A stretch of 19,725 bases of DNA from an uncultured Roseiflexaceae bacterium. GTDB taxonomy: Bacteria; Chloroflexota; Chloroflexia; Chloroflexales; Roseiflexaceae. The notes below the pieces were generated by a model that worked only from the letters and a program-made list of their open reading frames with translations, was not told the DNA's origin and searched no databases. This document shows, piece by piece, positions 13,994-19,725 of this stretch (positions within the stretch are counted from its first letter, which is position 1; the number at the start of each line of letters is the position of its first letter). The translations under genes were made by a program, and so were the position numbers. Where the stretch lies: NCBI GenBank assembly GCA_937974195.1, contig CALJIC010000033.1, positions 1-19,725 on the forward strand, read 5' to 3'.

Positions 13994-15697
13994 CTAGTCG
14001 TCGTCCCCGTTGGGGAACGCCGCGTCCAGCGCCGCCAGGAGCTCCTCGGCAGCCGCGTCGCTGATGCGGCCCTGGCGCTGCGCTCTGTCCACATCGCGCC
14101 GGATGGCGTTCGCCGCTCTGCGCGCCTGGCCGGGGGCGCCGGACTGGATGTGCTCCTCGAGCTCGTCGAGCTGGAGGAGCAGGTCGCGCGCGGTGTCCTC
14201 CTCGACTGCGCCGGCGGCCAGGGCCTGCTCTATGAACGTCCGCATGCTCGCGACAGCGTCCTCCCCCTCCTCCGGCGTGGGCGGCTCGGGCGACGGCTCG
14301 GGTGTCGGTTCGGCGGTTGGTTCGGGCGACGGCTCGGGCGACGGTTCGGGTGTCGGCTCGGGTGTCGGTTCGGGCGACGGTTCGAGTGTCGGTTCGGGCG
14401 ACGGCTCGGGTGTCGGTTCGAGTGTCGGTTCGGGTGTCGGCTCGGGCGACGGTTCGGGTGTCGGCTCGGGTGTCGGTTCGGCGGTGGGCAGCTCGGCGGT
14501 CGGCTCAGGCGACAGGACAGCCGCGGTGGGCAGCGGCGCGGCGGTCGGGAACAGGGCGGGCAGCAGCTCACCGCCGCGCCAGGCAAGGGCAGCGCCGGCG
14601 CCAACGACCAGCAGCATGACGAGCAGCAGCAGGAGTGGGACGCACCCCAGGCCCCGGCGCGGCGCAGCGGGCGGCGGCTGGCGCCGCTCGGCGGGCGGCT
14701 GGCGCGCGGGGATCGGCTGCAGTTGAGGGCGGGGCGGCGCCTGGGGCGCGGGGGCGCCGCCCCTCGGCGCTTGCTCCCGGCCAGTCTCGGCGTGCGGCCT
14801 CGGCAGGGGCGGCGCGGGCGCCACGACGGTCGGCGCGTCGTGGATGCGCTGGGCCGGCTGGGGGCGACGCAGCGCCTGGCGCAGGGCCGCGGCGAGCTCA
14901 CCGGCGCTGGCGAAGCGGCCCGCCGGCTCCTTGGCGAGCGCGCGCAGCACCACCGCGTCCAGCGCGGGCGGCAGGTGCGGCCGGAGGGCGCTCGGCGCGG
15001 GCGGCGGGTCGGAGAGGTGCGCCACCGCCACCGCCAGCGGCGAGTCGCGCTGGAACGGGGGGCGGCCGGTGAGCAGCTCGAACAGCACCACCCCGAGCGC
15101 GTAGATGTCCGTGGCCGGCGTGACCGGCCGCCCGCCGGCCTGCTCGGGCGCGATGTACGTCGGCGTGCCGACCACCACGCCGGTCTGGGTGTGCGCCAGC
15201 GCCTCGGTGACCTTGGCGATCCCGAAGTCCGCCAGGACGACGGCGCCCTCCGCGTTGCGGATCAGGTTCGCCGGCTTGAGATCGCGGTGGATCACCCCGC
15301 GCCTGTGGGCGTAGTCGAGCGCCGCGGCGACCTGCGAGATCACCTGCTCGATGTCCGGGAGGGGCATCGTCCGCCCCTGCGCCCTGAGAGCGTCGAGCTC
15401 CTGCGCCAGCGTCGGGCCCGGCAGCAGCTCCTGCACGATGTAGCGCATGTTGTCCTGCTCGCCGTAGTCGTACACCCGGACGATGTGCGGGTGGTGGAGC
15501 GAGGCGAGGGTCTGCGCCTCGCGCAGGAAGCGCCCGGCCGAGTCATCGGCGCCCGCCGGGGCGAGCAGCACCTTGAGCGCCACCTGCCGGCGCAGGTTGA
15601 GGTCGAGCGCGCGGTAGACGCTGGCCATCCCGCCGCGCCCGAGCGGCGCCTGTATCTCGTAGCGGCCGAGCCGCCGGCCGACCAGGGGGTCCGACAC
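13994..15697 (-). CDS. Membrane Ser/Thr protein kinase with Pro-Glu-Pro-Thr linker and C-terminal helical domain
   Basis: Hanks-type kinase of 567 residues from the GTG at 15697 (AGAGGA upstream); upstream in-frame sequence does not look conserved. The kinase domain spans about 12-275: glycine loop LGRGGMASVY (19-28), K42 (VALKVLL), E60, catalytic loop HRDLKPAN (137-144), DFGIAK (157-162) and APEQ (183-186). The activation segment has Thr residues (HTQTGVVVGTPTY). A proline-rich linker, a membrane segment (about 353-372) and an external proline/glutamate/threonine spacer (about 398-475) follow. Residues about 478-560 form a helical domain (EQALAAGAVEEDTARDLLLQL...QRQGRISDAAAEELLAALDAAF). It resembles the small FIMAH-type external domain seen on bacterial surface proteins. 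The outside domain may be the sensor. It is convergent with the DAHP synthase gene. Confidence 0.94.
   Translation of the reverse strand: MSDPLVGRRLGRYEIQAPLGRGGMASVYRALDLNLRRQVALKVLLAPAGADDSAGRFLREAQTLASLHHPHIVRVYDYGEQDNMRYIVQELLPGPTLAQELDALRAQGRTMPLPDIEQVISQVAAALDYAHRRGVIHRDLKPANLIRNAEGAVVLADFGIAKVTEALAHTQTGVVVGTPTYIAPEQAGGRPVTPATDIYALGVVLFELLTGRPPFQRDSPLAVAVAHLSDPPPAPSALRPHLPPALDAVVLRALAKEPAGRFASAGELAAALRQALRRPQPAQRIHDAPTVVAPAPPLPRPHAETGREQAPRGGAPAPQAPPRPQLQPIPARQPPAERRQPPPAAPRRGLGCVPLLLLLVMLLVVGAGAALAWRGGELLPALFPTAAPLPTAAVLSPEPTAELPTAEPTPEPTPEPSPEPTPEPTLEPTPEPSPEPTLEPSPEPTPEPTPEPSPEPSPEPTAEPTPEPSPEPPTPEEGEDAVASMRTFIEQALAAGAVEEDTARDLLLQLDELEEHIQSGAPGQARRAANAIRRDVDRAQRQGRISDAAAEELLAALDAAFPNGDDD
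14272..14506 (-). repeat. In-frame tandem repeat coding Pro-Glu-Pro-Thr/Ser
   Basis: About 235 bp are built from 6-bp and 12-bp units (plus strand GGTTCGGGTGTC, GGCTCGGGCGAC and variants) inside the kinase gene. They encode (T/S)PEP repeats. Unit variants differ mainly at third positions and Thr/Ser codons, as expected for a spacer that changes length by slippage while staying in frame. Confidence 0.9.
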
Positions 15698-15734
15698 GGG
15701 TGGTGTTTCCTCTCCGTGATATCCTTCCGGCAAC

Positions 15735-15743
15735 ACGATACCA
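15735..15743 (-). promoter_or_regulatory. Possible extended -10 promoter of the kinase gene
   Basis: Minus-strand TGGTATCGT (15743-15735) is TGn plus a 4/6 match to TATAAT. Transcription would start near 15728, about 30 nt before the GTG start. There is no clear -35. Confidence 0.35.
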
Positions 15744-15773
15744 CACCGGCGGCCCGGCCGCACGGCGTGCTCG

Positions 15774-15838
15774 GGCGCTCCGCCCTGCACCCGGGCTGCT
15801 TGTGCTGGCATTCATGCAGGCGCTCCGCCCTGGACCCG
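15774..15838. repeat. Two 20-bp direct repeats 45 bp apart
   Basis: GGCGCTCCGCCCTGCACCCG (15774-15793) recurs at 15819-15838 with a single change (GCA to GGA). The spacing start to start is 45 bp. Possibly a remnant of a dispersed repeat or a binding-site pair. Confidence 0.6.
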
Positions 15839-16064
15839 CAAGGGAACGCGTACCGTGCCGGTCAGCCCGTTGTCAGGCCCACGCACACCGATGCCCGTGT
15901 CCCAGGCGCAGACTGATGCGCTGCGATGCCCGGTTGGCTGAGACGAGCAGCTGGTGCGCTGAGGCATGACAACGGACGGGCTATGGGAGACAGCAGCCCA
16001 CCGCGTACCTCCTGGCTGTGGGAGGAGTGATGCGGCTGGCCGCTTTTTGCCCTCGCAGGGAGGT

Positions 16065-16087
16065 TCGGAGGGCCGTAGGCCCTCCGA
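16065..16087. repeat. Perfect 10-bp hairpin, 3-nt loop (first of three)
   Basis: TCGGAGGGCC, loop GTA, GGCCCTCCGA. It is followed on the plus strand by GATCCTTATTTTT, so it might act as a weak terminator for plus-strand transcription, but no plus-strand gene ends nearby. It is the first member of a three-hairpin cluster. Confidence 0.75.
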
Positions 16088-16106
16088 GATCCTTATTTTT
16101 CCGTCG

Positions 16107-16133
16107 CTCTGCGGCGACAAAGTCGCCGCAGAG
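16107..16133. repeat. Perfect 12-bp hairpin, 3-nt loop (second of three)
   Basis: CTCTGCGGCGAC, loop AAA, GTCGCCGCAGAG. It starts 20 bp after the first hairpin. On the minus strand it is followed at once by GGAAAAATAAGG rather than a T-run. Confidence 0.75.
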
Positions 16134-16138
16134 AGAGC

Positions 16139-16161
16139 CTGGGGAGGCGAAGCCTCCCCAG
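16139..16161. repeat. Perfect 10-bp hairpin, 3-nt loop (third of three)
   Basis: CTGGGGAGGC, loop GAA, GCCTCCCCAG. It begins 6 bp after the second hairpin. It lacks a T-run on either strand and ends about 30 bp before the asparaginase promoter. Confidence 0.75.
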
Positions 16162-16193
16162 ACCCCACCGGCGGATATGAGGCGCAGCCGCTG

Positions 16194-16202
16194 TGTTATG
16201 AT
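16194..16202 (+). promoter_or_regulatory. Extended -10 promoter of the asparaginase gene
   Basis: TGTTATGAT is TGn plus TATGAT (5/6). Transcription would start near 16209, about 35 nt before the GTG start. There is no clear -35. Confidence 0.5.
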
Positions 16203-16243
16203 TCGGGGCGTTCCGTTCTTCAACATCTGAGCGAGGTCTGCCC

Positions 16244-17170
16244 GTGATCATCATCGCAAGCTCCAACGGCATGGTCGGCATCCGCGCTGGATGGGAGATC
16301 CTGCGGGCCGGCGGAAGCGCGCTGGACGCGGTCGAGGCGGCCACCCGGCTGGTCGAGGACAACCCCGAGGACCACTCGGTGGGCTACGGCGGCTACCCGA
16401 ACCTGCTCGGCCAGGTCGAGCTGGACGCGTCGATCATGGATGGCACGACGCTGCGCGCGGGGGCCGTTGGCGCGCTCGTGGGCTACCGCTACGCGATCAG
16501 CGTGGCGCGGCGCGTGATGGAGGAGCTGCCGCACGCCTTCCTCGTGGGCGCGGGCGCCGCGCGCTTCGCCGCGGAGATCGGCATGCAGGCCGAGAACCTG
16601 CTCACCCCGGAGGCCGAGGCGACCTGGCGCGCCGGCCTCGAGGGGCGCGATTTGGTCGGCTGGGCGGGCGTCTCCGATCTCGTCGCCACGCTGCTCAAGC
16701 GCTCGGCGTCGATCACCCAGGACCCCGAGCACGTCACCGGGACGGTCAACTTCATCGCGCAGGACCAGGCCGGGCGGATCGCGTCGGCGGTGAGCACCAG
16801 CGGCTGGGCCTGGAAGTACCCCGGCCGGCTGGGCGACTCGCCGGTGATCGGCGCCGGCAACTACGCGGACGACCGCTACGGCGCCGCGGCGTGCACCGGC
16901 TGGGGCGAGGCGGCCATCCGCGCCGGGACGGCGCGCAGCGTCGTGCTCTACCTCAAGCAGGGCCTGCCGCTCGAGGAGGCCTGCCGCGAGGCGTTCCGCG
17001 ACCTGGCCCCGATCATGCGCGGGACGCCCAACGACATGAGCCTCGTGGCGATCGACCGCGCCGGCAACCACTGCGCCATGACCACCGCCGAGGAGCGCAC
17101 CTACGTCTACCAGACCGATGGCATGGACGAGCCGGCGGAGGTGCCGCGGATCACGTTCGCGCCGTGGTGA
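16244..17170 (+). CDS. N-terminal-nucleophile asparaginase / glycosylasparaginase family
   Basis: Self-processing amidohydrolase of the type-2 asparaginase (isoaspartyl peptidase / N4-(beta-N-acetylglucosaminyl)-L-asparaginase) family, 308 residues. These enzymes cut themselves before a Thr, which becomes the catalytic nucleophile. Here that is T167 in HVTGTVNFIAQD, aligned with the nucleophile by the downstream STSGWAWKYPGRLGDSPVIGAG (substrate Arg/Asp loop) and CTGWGEA. The N-terminal half has RAGGSALDAVEA and VGYGGYPNLLGQVELDASIMDG, typical of the glycosylasparaginase branch. There is no signal peptide, so it is cytoplasmic, and its substrate may be isoaspartyl or Asn-linked peptides. The start is the GTG at 16244, where family similarity begins, with a weak GCGAGG upstream. 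It may participate in turnover of damaged proteins or asparagine use; the exact substrate cannot be told from sequence. Confidence 0.92.
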   Translation: MIIIASSNGMVGIRAGWEILRAGGSALDAVEAATRLVEDNPEDHSVGYGGYPNLLGQVELDASIMDGTTLRAGAVGALVGYRYAISVARRVMEELPHAFLVGAGAARFAAEIGMQAENLLTPEAEATWRAGLEGRDLVGWAGVSDLVATLLKRSASITQDPEHVTGTVNFIAQDQAGRIASAVSTSGWAWKYPGRLGDSPVIGAGNYADDRYGAAACTGWGEAAIRAGTARSVVLYLKQGLPLEEACREAFRDLAPIMRGTPNDMSLVAIDRAGNHCAMTTAEERTYVYQTDGMDEPAEVPRITFAPW

Positions 17171-17208
17171 CGGCCCTCCGGGCGTCTCTGCCGCGTGGCG
17201 GAGGCCTG

Positions 17209-17217
17209 TGCTATAAT
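17209..17217 (+). promoter_or_regulatory. Extended -10 promoter of the solute-binding lipoprotein gene
   Basis: TGCTATAAT is a perfect extended -10 located 39 bp after the asparaginase stop. A bulged inverted repeat GGCCCTCCG/CGGAGGCC (17172-17206) lies immediately upstream and may end the asparaginase message or bind a regulator. Confidence 0.6.
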
Positions 17218-17268
17218 CCTCCTCGACTGCCGCTCGACGACGCTATGCGCCGCTGGGAAAGCAAACGA

Positions 17269-18564
17269 ATGGCGCTGCGCCGCAAGGCCACCGCGACCCG
17301 GCTTGTCGCGCTCGCGCTGCTGATCGTGCTGCTGGCGGCGTGCTCCGCTAGGACAGCCCCACCCGAGCCGACCCCCGCCGCCGCGCCTGGCGCGCCCGGC
17401 GTGACTCTGGTCGTCTGGCACGGCTGGTACGGCGCCGAGCGACAGGCCCTCGGCCGCCTGGCCGACCGCTACAACCGCCTGCACCCCGAGGGGCGCATCA
17501 GCCTGGTCTCCGTGCCGCTCGCCACCTTCGCCAGCGAGCTGCGCGCCGCGACCGCGGCCGGGGGCGGGCCACACCTGGCGCTGCTGCCGAACACCTGGGT
17601 CGGCGAGCTCGCCGCGACCGGCGCGCTCCTGCCGCTGGACGAGCTCGTGAGCGACGCCGAGCGCGAGGCGCTGATCCCGGCGGCGCTCGGCGGCGCGCAG
17701 GCGCCCGACCGCGACGGCGCCATGCACCTCTACGGCCTGCCGGTCGCCTTCGACACGCTGGCGCTGTACTACAACACCGCCAACCTCTCCGCGCCCCCGG
17801 CCGACACCGAGACGCTGCTGGTGAGCGCCCGCGGGCTGGGCGACCCGACCGCCGCGCCGCCGATCTGGGGCCTGGCGCTGAACCTGTCGCTCGATAACAC
17901 CATCGGCTACCTGTACGCCTTCGGCGGGCAGATCTTCGGCGAGGACGGGTCACTGGTGCTGGGCGGCGAGGGCCGGGCCGGCACCGAGCGCTGGCTCGCC
18001 TGGCTGCAGGCGCTCAACGCCGACGAGCGCATCCTGGCGCGCGCGGACAGCAGCATCCACGTGGACCGCGAGCTCAAGGATGGCCGCGTGCTCATGACCT
18101 TCGACTGGTCGCACCAGGTTGCGGCGTACCGCAGCCTGTGGGGGGCGAACATGGGCGTCGCGCCGCTGCCGCGCCTGAGCGAGACCGGCGAGCTGCCGCG
18201 GCCCTACGTGCGCAGCGACGTGCTGGCGATCAACAGCCGGGCGGGCGCAGCCGAGCGCGAGGCGGCGCTCGCGTTCGTGCGCTTCATGCTGAGCGACGAG
18301 GCCCAGGCCGAGCTCCTGGCGAGCGACATGCAGCCGGCGCGCGCCACGCTCCCGCTCGAGGGCGATGCGCCGCACCTTGTCGCCGCGCGCGCCTTCCGCG
18401 CCCAGGCCGAGCACGGCCTGCCGATGCCCAACAGCGCGGTGCGCGCGATCGTCGAGCAGGAGCTCAAGGTTATGCAGCGCCAGGTGCTCGCCGGCCTCGC
18501 CACGCCCGCCGACGCCGTCACCGAGGCCGACCGGCGCCTGCGCGATCGGCTTGCGAATTCATGA
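17269..18564 (+). CDS. ABC transporter solute-binding lipoprotein (family 1, sugar type)
   Basis: Extracellular substrate-binding lipoprotein of 431 residues. The signal peptide MALRRKATATRLVALALLIVLLAAC ends in a lipobox (LLAAC, lipidated C25), followed by a Pro/Ala-rich tether (TAPPEPTPAAAPGAPG). The mature part opens with VTLVVWHGWYGAERQALGRLADRYN, the usual start of carbohydrate-binding family-1 proteins. It continues through YGLPVAFDTLALYYNTANL (hinge strand) and AFVRFMLSDEAQAELLASDM (late helix). The ligand is probably a sugar or oligosaccharide, but that is a family expectation only. The permease and ATPase genes are not in the window. I chose the ATG at 17269 (GGGAAAG upstream) over an in-frame ATG at 17245, which adds MRRWESKR and has no ribosome-binding site. 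Confidence 0.92.
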   Translation: MALRRKATATRLVALALLIVLLAACSARTAPPEPTPAAAPGAPGVTLVVWHGWYGAERQALGRLADRYNRLHPEGRISLVSVPLATFASELRAATAAGGGPHLALLPNTWVGELAATGALLPLDELVSDAEREALIPAALGGAQAPDRDGAMHLYGLPVAFDTLALYYNTANLSAPPADTETLLVSARGLGDPTAAPPIWGLALNLSLDNTIGYLYAFGGQIFGEDGSLVLGGEGRAGTERWLAWLQALNADERILARADSSIHVDRELKDGRVLMTFDWSHQVAAYRSLWGANMGVAPLPRLSETGELPRPYVRSDVLAINSRAGAAEREAALAFVRFMLSDEAQAELLASDMQPARATLPLEGDAPHLVAARAFRAQAEHGLPMPNSAVRAIVEQELKVMQRQVLAGLATPADAVTEADRRLRDRLANS

Positions 18565-18615
18565 CAAAATATGACCAGTTCCGTCGTGCTGACCCCATTC
18601 GTACGATGTCGCTAG

Positions 18616-18644
18616 TTGCCCTCTGTCAAAACATGTAGTAGAAT
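18616..18644 (+). promoter_or_regulatory. Sigma-70-type promoter of the Roadblock gene
   Basis: TTGCCC (18616-18621) and TAGAAT (18639-18644) are spaced 17 bp apart. The -35 is identical to that of the ccmC promoter. Transcription would start near 18651, leaving a leader of about 107 nt that contains a 16-bp palindrome. Confidence 0.6.
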
Positions 18645-18658
18645 GCCCATGGAATGCC

Positions 18659-18674
18659 GCATGGAGCTCCATGC
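18659..18674. promoter_or_regulatory. 16-bp perfect palindrome, candidate operator
   Basis: GCATGGAGCTCCATGC is perfectly palindromic and lies just downstream of the predicted transcription start of the Roadblock gene, a usual place for a repressor site. A related half-site, CATGGAATGCC, precedes it at 18649-18659. Confidence 0.5.
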
Positions 18675-18757
18675 TAGGCCCTGTAATACATTGCAAACAT
18701 ACAACGTCACAGCCTACGTCCCAATCATATCTCGGACGGCCTTTGAGGAGGACCTGA

Positions 18758-19126
18758 ATGGCAAGCAGAACCGAGGAGATGGTACGGCATCTGAAAGCCC
18801 TGCAGATGAACACGCCCGACATCGAAGCGTCTGCTGTCGTGAGTGTAGACGGCCTGATCATGGCCTCGGCCCTGCCTGCTGATGTGGAAGAGGACCGCGT
18901 CTCGGCGATGAGCGCCGCGATGCTCTCGCTCGGCGAGCGGATCGCCAGCGAGCTCAAGCGTGGCCAGCTGGATCAGGTGTTTGTTCGCGGCGAGGATGGC
19001 TACGTGGTGCTGGTCTCGATCGGCGAGGAGGCGGTGCTGACGGCTCTGGCCCTCAGCCGCGCCAAGCTCGGCCTGGTCTTCCTCGAGATGAAGCGCACTG
19101 CCAACGAGCTGCTGAACCTCGTCTGA
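18758..19126 (+). CDS. Roadblock/LC7 domain protein (MglB-like)
   Basis: A 122-residue single-domain Roadblock/LC7 protein. The fold runs over nearly the whole length: an N-terminal helix (RTEEMVRHLKALQ), strands ASAVVSVDGLIMASAL, the long helix RVSAMSAAMLSLGERIASEL, strands QVFVRGEDGYVVLVSI and the last helix AKLGLVFLEMKRTANELL. In bacteria such proteins act as partners of small Ras-like GTPases (as MglB with MglA) in polarity, motility or signalling, usually as dimers. No GTPase gene adjoins it here, unlike many mglBA loci. The ATG at 18758 has a strong GAGGAGG ribosome-binding site. It has its own promoter upstream and an intrinsic terminator downstream, so it is probably transcribed alone. 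Confidence 0.93.
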   Translation: MASRTEEMVRHLKALQMNTPDIEASAVVSVDGLIMASALPADVEEDRVSAMSAAMLSLGERIASELKRGQLDQVFVRGEDGYVVLVSIGEEAVLTALALSRAKLGLVFLEMKRTANELLNLV

Positions 19127-19154
19127 ACCCTCCTCTCGGCCGATCTGCTTCTCA

Positions 19155-19183
19155 GGTCAGGTGGCACGCCATCTGACCTTTTT
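19155..19183 (+). terminator. Intrinsic terminator after the Roadblock gene
   Basis: GGTCAGGTGGC pairs with GCCATCTGACC (11 bp with one G-U) and is followed directly by TTTTT. It is the clearest rho-independent terminator in the window and lies 30 bp before the apt start. Confidence 0.85.
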
Positions 19184-19213
19184 GCTGCCATCGTGCGCAG
19201 AAAGGAGCGCGCC

Positions 19214-19725
19214 GTGTCCGAAGTGAACCTGGCCGATCTGATCCGCAATATCCCGGACTTCCCCATCCCCGGCATTCAGTTCAAGGATATCACCACGCTC
19301 CTGCGCGATGGCAGGGCCTTCCGGCAGGTCGTGGACACGTTCGCCGAGCGCTACGCCGACCGCGGCATCGACGCGGTGGTCGGGGTCGAGTCGCGCGGCT
19401 TTATTCTGAGCGCGCCGCTCGCCTACCGCCTGGGCGTCGGGCTGGTGCCGGTGCGCAAGGCCGGCAAGCTCCCGGCCGCGACCTACCGGATCGAGTACGA
19501 CCTGGAGTACGGCTCGAACACGCTCGAGATCCACCGCGACGCGCTCCAGCCCGGCGCGCGCGTCGTGGTGGTGGATGACCTGCTGGCGACCGGCGGGACG
19601 GTCGCCGCCGCGTGCAGCCTGGTGGAGATGGGCGGGGCGACGGTGGAGGAGGTGGCCTTCCTGATCGAGCTGACGTTCCTCAACGGCCGCGAGCGCCTCA
19701 GCGGCTATCCCGTCTTCTCGCTGGT
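19214..19725 (+). CDS. apt: Adenine phosphoribosyltransferase, C-terminus cut by window end
   Basis: Purine-salvage enzyme making AMP from adenine and PRPP. The 170 complete visible codons begin MSEVNLADLIRNIPDFPIPG and cover almost the whole usual length (170-180), so only a few residues are missing. Diagnostic motifs are GVESRGFILSAPLAYRLGVG (hood/active-site region, about 57-76), VRKAGKLP (80-87) and the PRPP-binding VVVVDDLLATGGT (117-129). The start is the GTG at 19214 with AAAGGAG upstream. It follows the Roadblock terminator by 30 bp, and no separate promoter is evident, so it may depend on read-through or on a promoter I cannot recognise. Confidence 0.95.
   Translation, partial: MSEVNLADLIRNIPDFPIPGIQFKDITTLLRDGRAFRQVVDTFAERYADRGIDAVVGVESRGFILSAPLAYRLGVGLVPVRKAGKLPAATYRIEYDLEYGSNTLEIHRDALQPGARVVVVDDLLATGGTVAAACSLVEMGGATVEEVAFLIELTFLNGRERLSGYPVFSL

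Larger units (their letters stand above)
15698..16243. other. Gene-free region rich in repeats
   Basis: 546 bp with no credible gene. It contains a possible kinase promoter at its left end, two 20-bp direct repeats, three consecutive perfect hairpins (16065-16161) and the asparaginase promoter at its right end. Open frames crossing it on either strand change compositional character at the hairpins and are treated as chance. Confidence 0.7.

Noticed and set aside
14272..14506. Possible CRISPR array
   Set aside because: The units are 6-12 bp with no unique spacers and encode an in-frame Pro-Glu-Pro-Thr linker.
14150..15916. Long plus-strand open frame across the kinase gene
   Set aside because: It is antisense to the kinase and built mostly from the complement of the repeat array and the kinase domain.
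16065..16100. Intrinsic terminator on the plus strand
   Set aside because: The T-rich tract is 10 nt from the stem and no plus-strand gene ends upstream. It is better seen as part of the hairpin cluster.
15812..16168. 118-codon minus-strand open frame in the gene-free stretch
   Set aside because: Its sequence is the translation of the hairpin cluster and direct repeats. It has no ribosome-binding site and no domain.
1..19725. tRNA, rRNA, transposase or prophage genes
   Set aside because: None were recognised by reading both strands.

Overview
The window is about 19.7 kb of very GC-rich, gene-dense bacterial DNA. Gene content and style suggest a high-GC member of the Chloroflexota, most likely class Chloroflexia (Roseiflexus/Kouleothrix-like). 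The clues are a bacterial System I cytochrome c maturation cluster with a cysteine-type CcmE, a J-domain/TPR membrane protein, a large XRE-STAND-TPR regulator, a Ser/Thr kinase with a Pro-Glu-Pro-Thr linker, and a free-standing Roadblock protein. The placement is inference from gene style, not from a marker gene.

Region 1 (1-8223, all minus strand, read right to left) is a cytochrome c maturation cluster: ccmA, ccmB, ccmC, ccmD, ccmE, ccmF, a J-like/TPR membrane protein, a TlpA/ResA-type thioredoxin, and an OmpR-type response regulator cut by the window edge. CcmA and CcmB would form the ABC transporter that releases haem-loaded CcmE. CcmC and CcmD load haem onto CcmE. CcmF is the haem lyase, and the thioredoxin keeps apocytochrome cysteines reduced. 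No CcmH is present, and the membrane TPR protein sits where CcmH/CcmI genes often lie. CcmE carries CxxxY instead of the usual haem-binding histidine motif, CcmC has an insertion of roughly 85-110 residues after its second haem-ligand histidine, and CcmA has Asn in place of the H-loop His. A good promoter-like site before ccmC suggests two transcription units (ccmAB and ccmC onward).

Region 2 (8268-11211) holds a minus-strand 807-residue HTH/NB-ARC/TPR regulator. Across a 121-bp divergent intergenic region with direct and inverted repeats is a small secreted four-cysteine protein of unknown function.

Region 3 (11212-13990, plus strand) carries a beta-ketoacyl-ACP synthase II (FabF-like) and a class I DAHP synthase. 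The fabF leader contains an extended -10 promoter, a short open frame interrupted at a C7 run, and a long hairpin.

Region 4 (13994-16243) has a minus-strand membrane Ser/Thr kinase converging on the DAHP synthase with only 3 bp between stop codons. A 546-bp gene-free stretch follows, with direct repeats and three consecutive perfect hairpins that all have 3-nt loops.

Region 5 (16244-19725, plus strand) carries an N-terminal-nucleophile asparaginase, an ABC-type solute-binding lipoprotein without its permease, a Roadblock/LC7 protein with its own promoter and a 16-bp palindrome, an intrinsic terminator, and an apt gene truncated by the window end. Several promoters here share an extended -10 (TGn + TATAAT-like), which looks like the preferred housekeeping promoter form in this genome.
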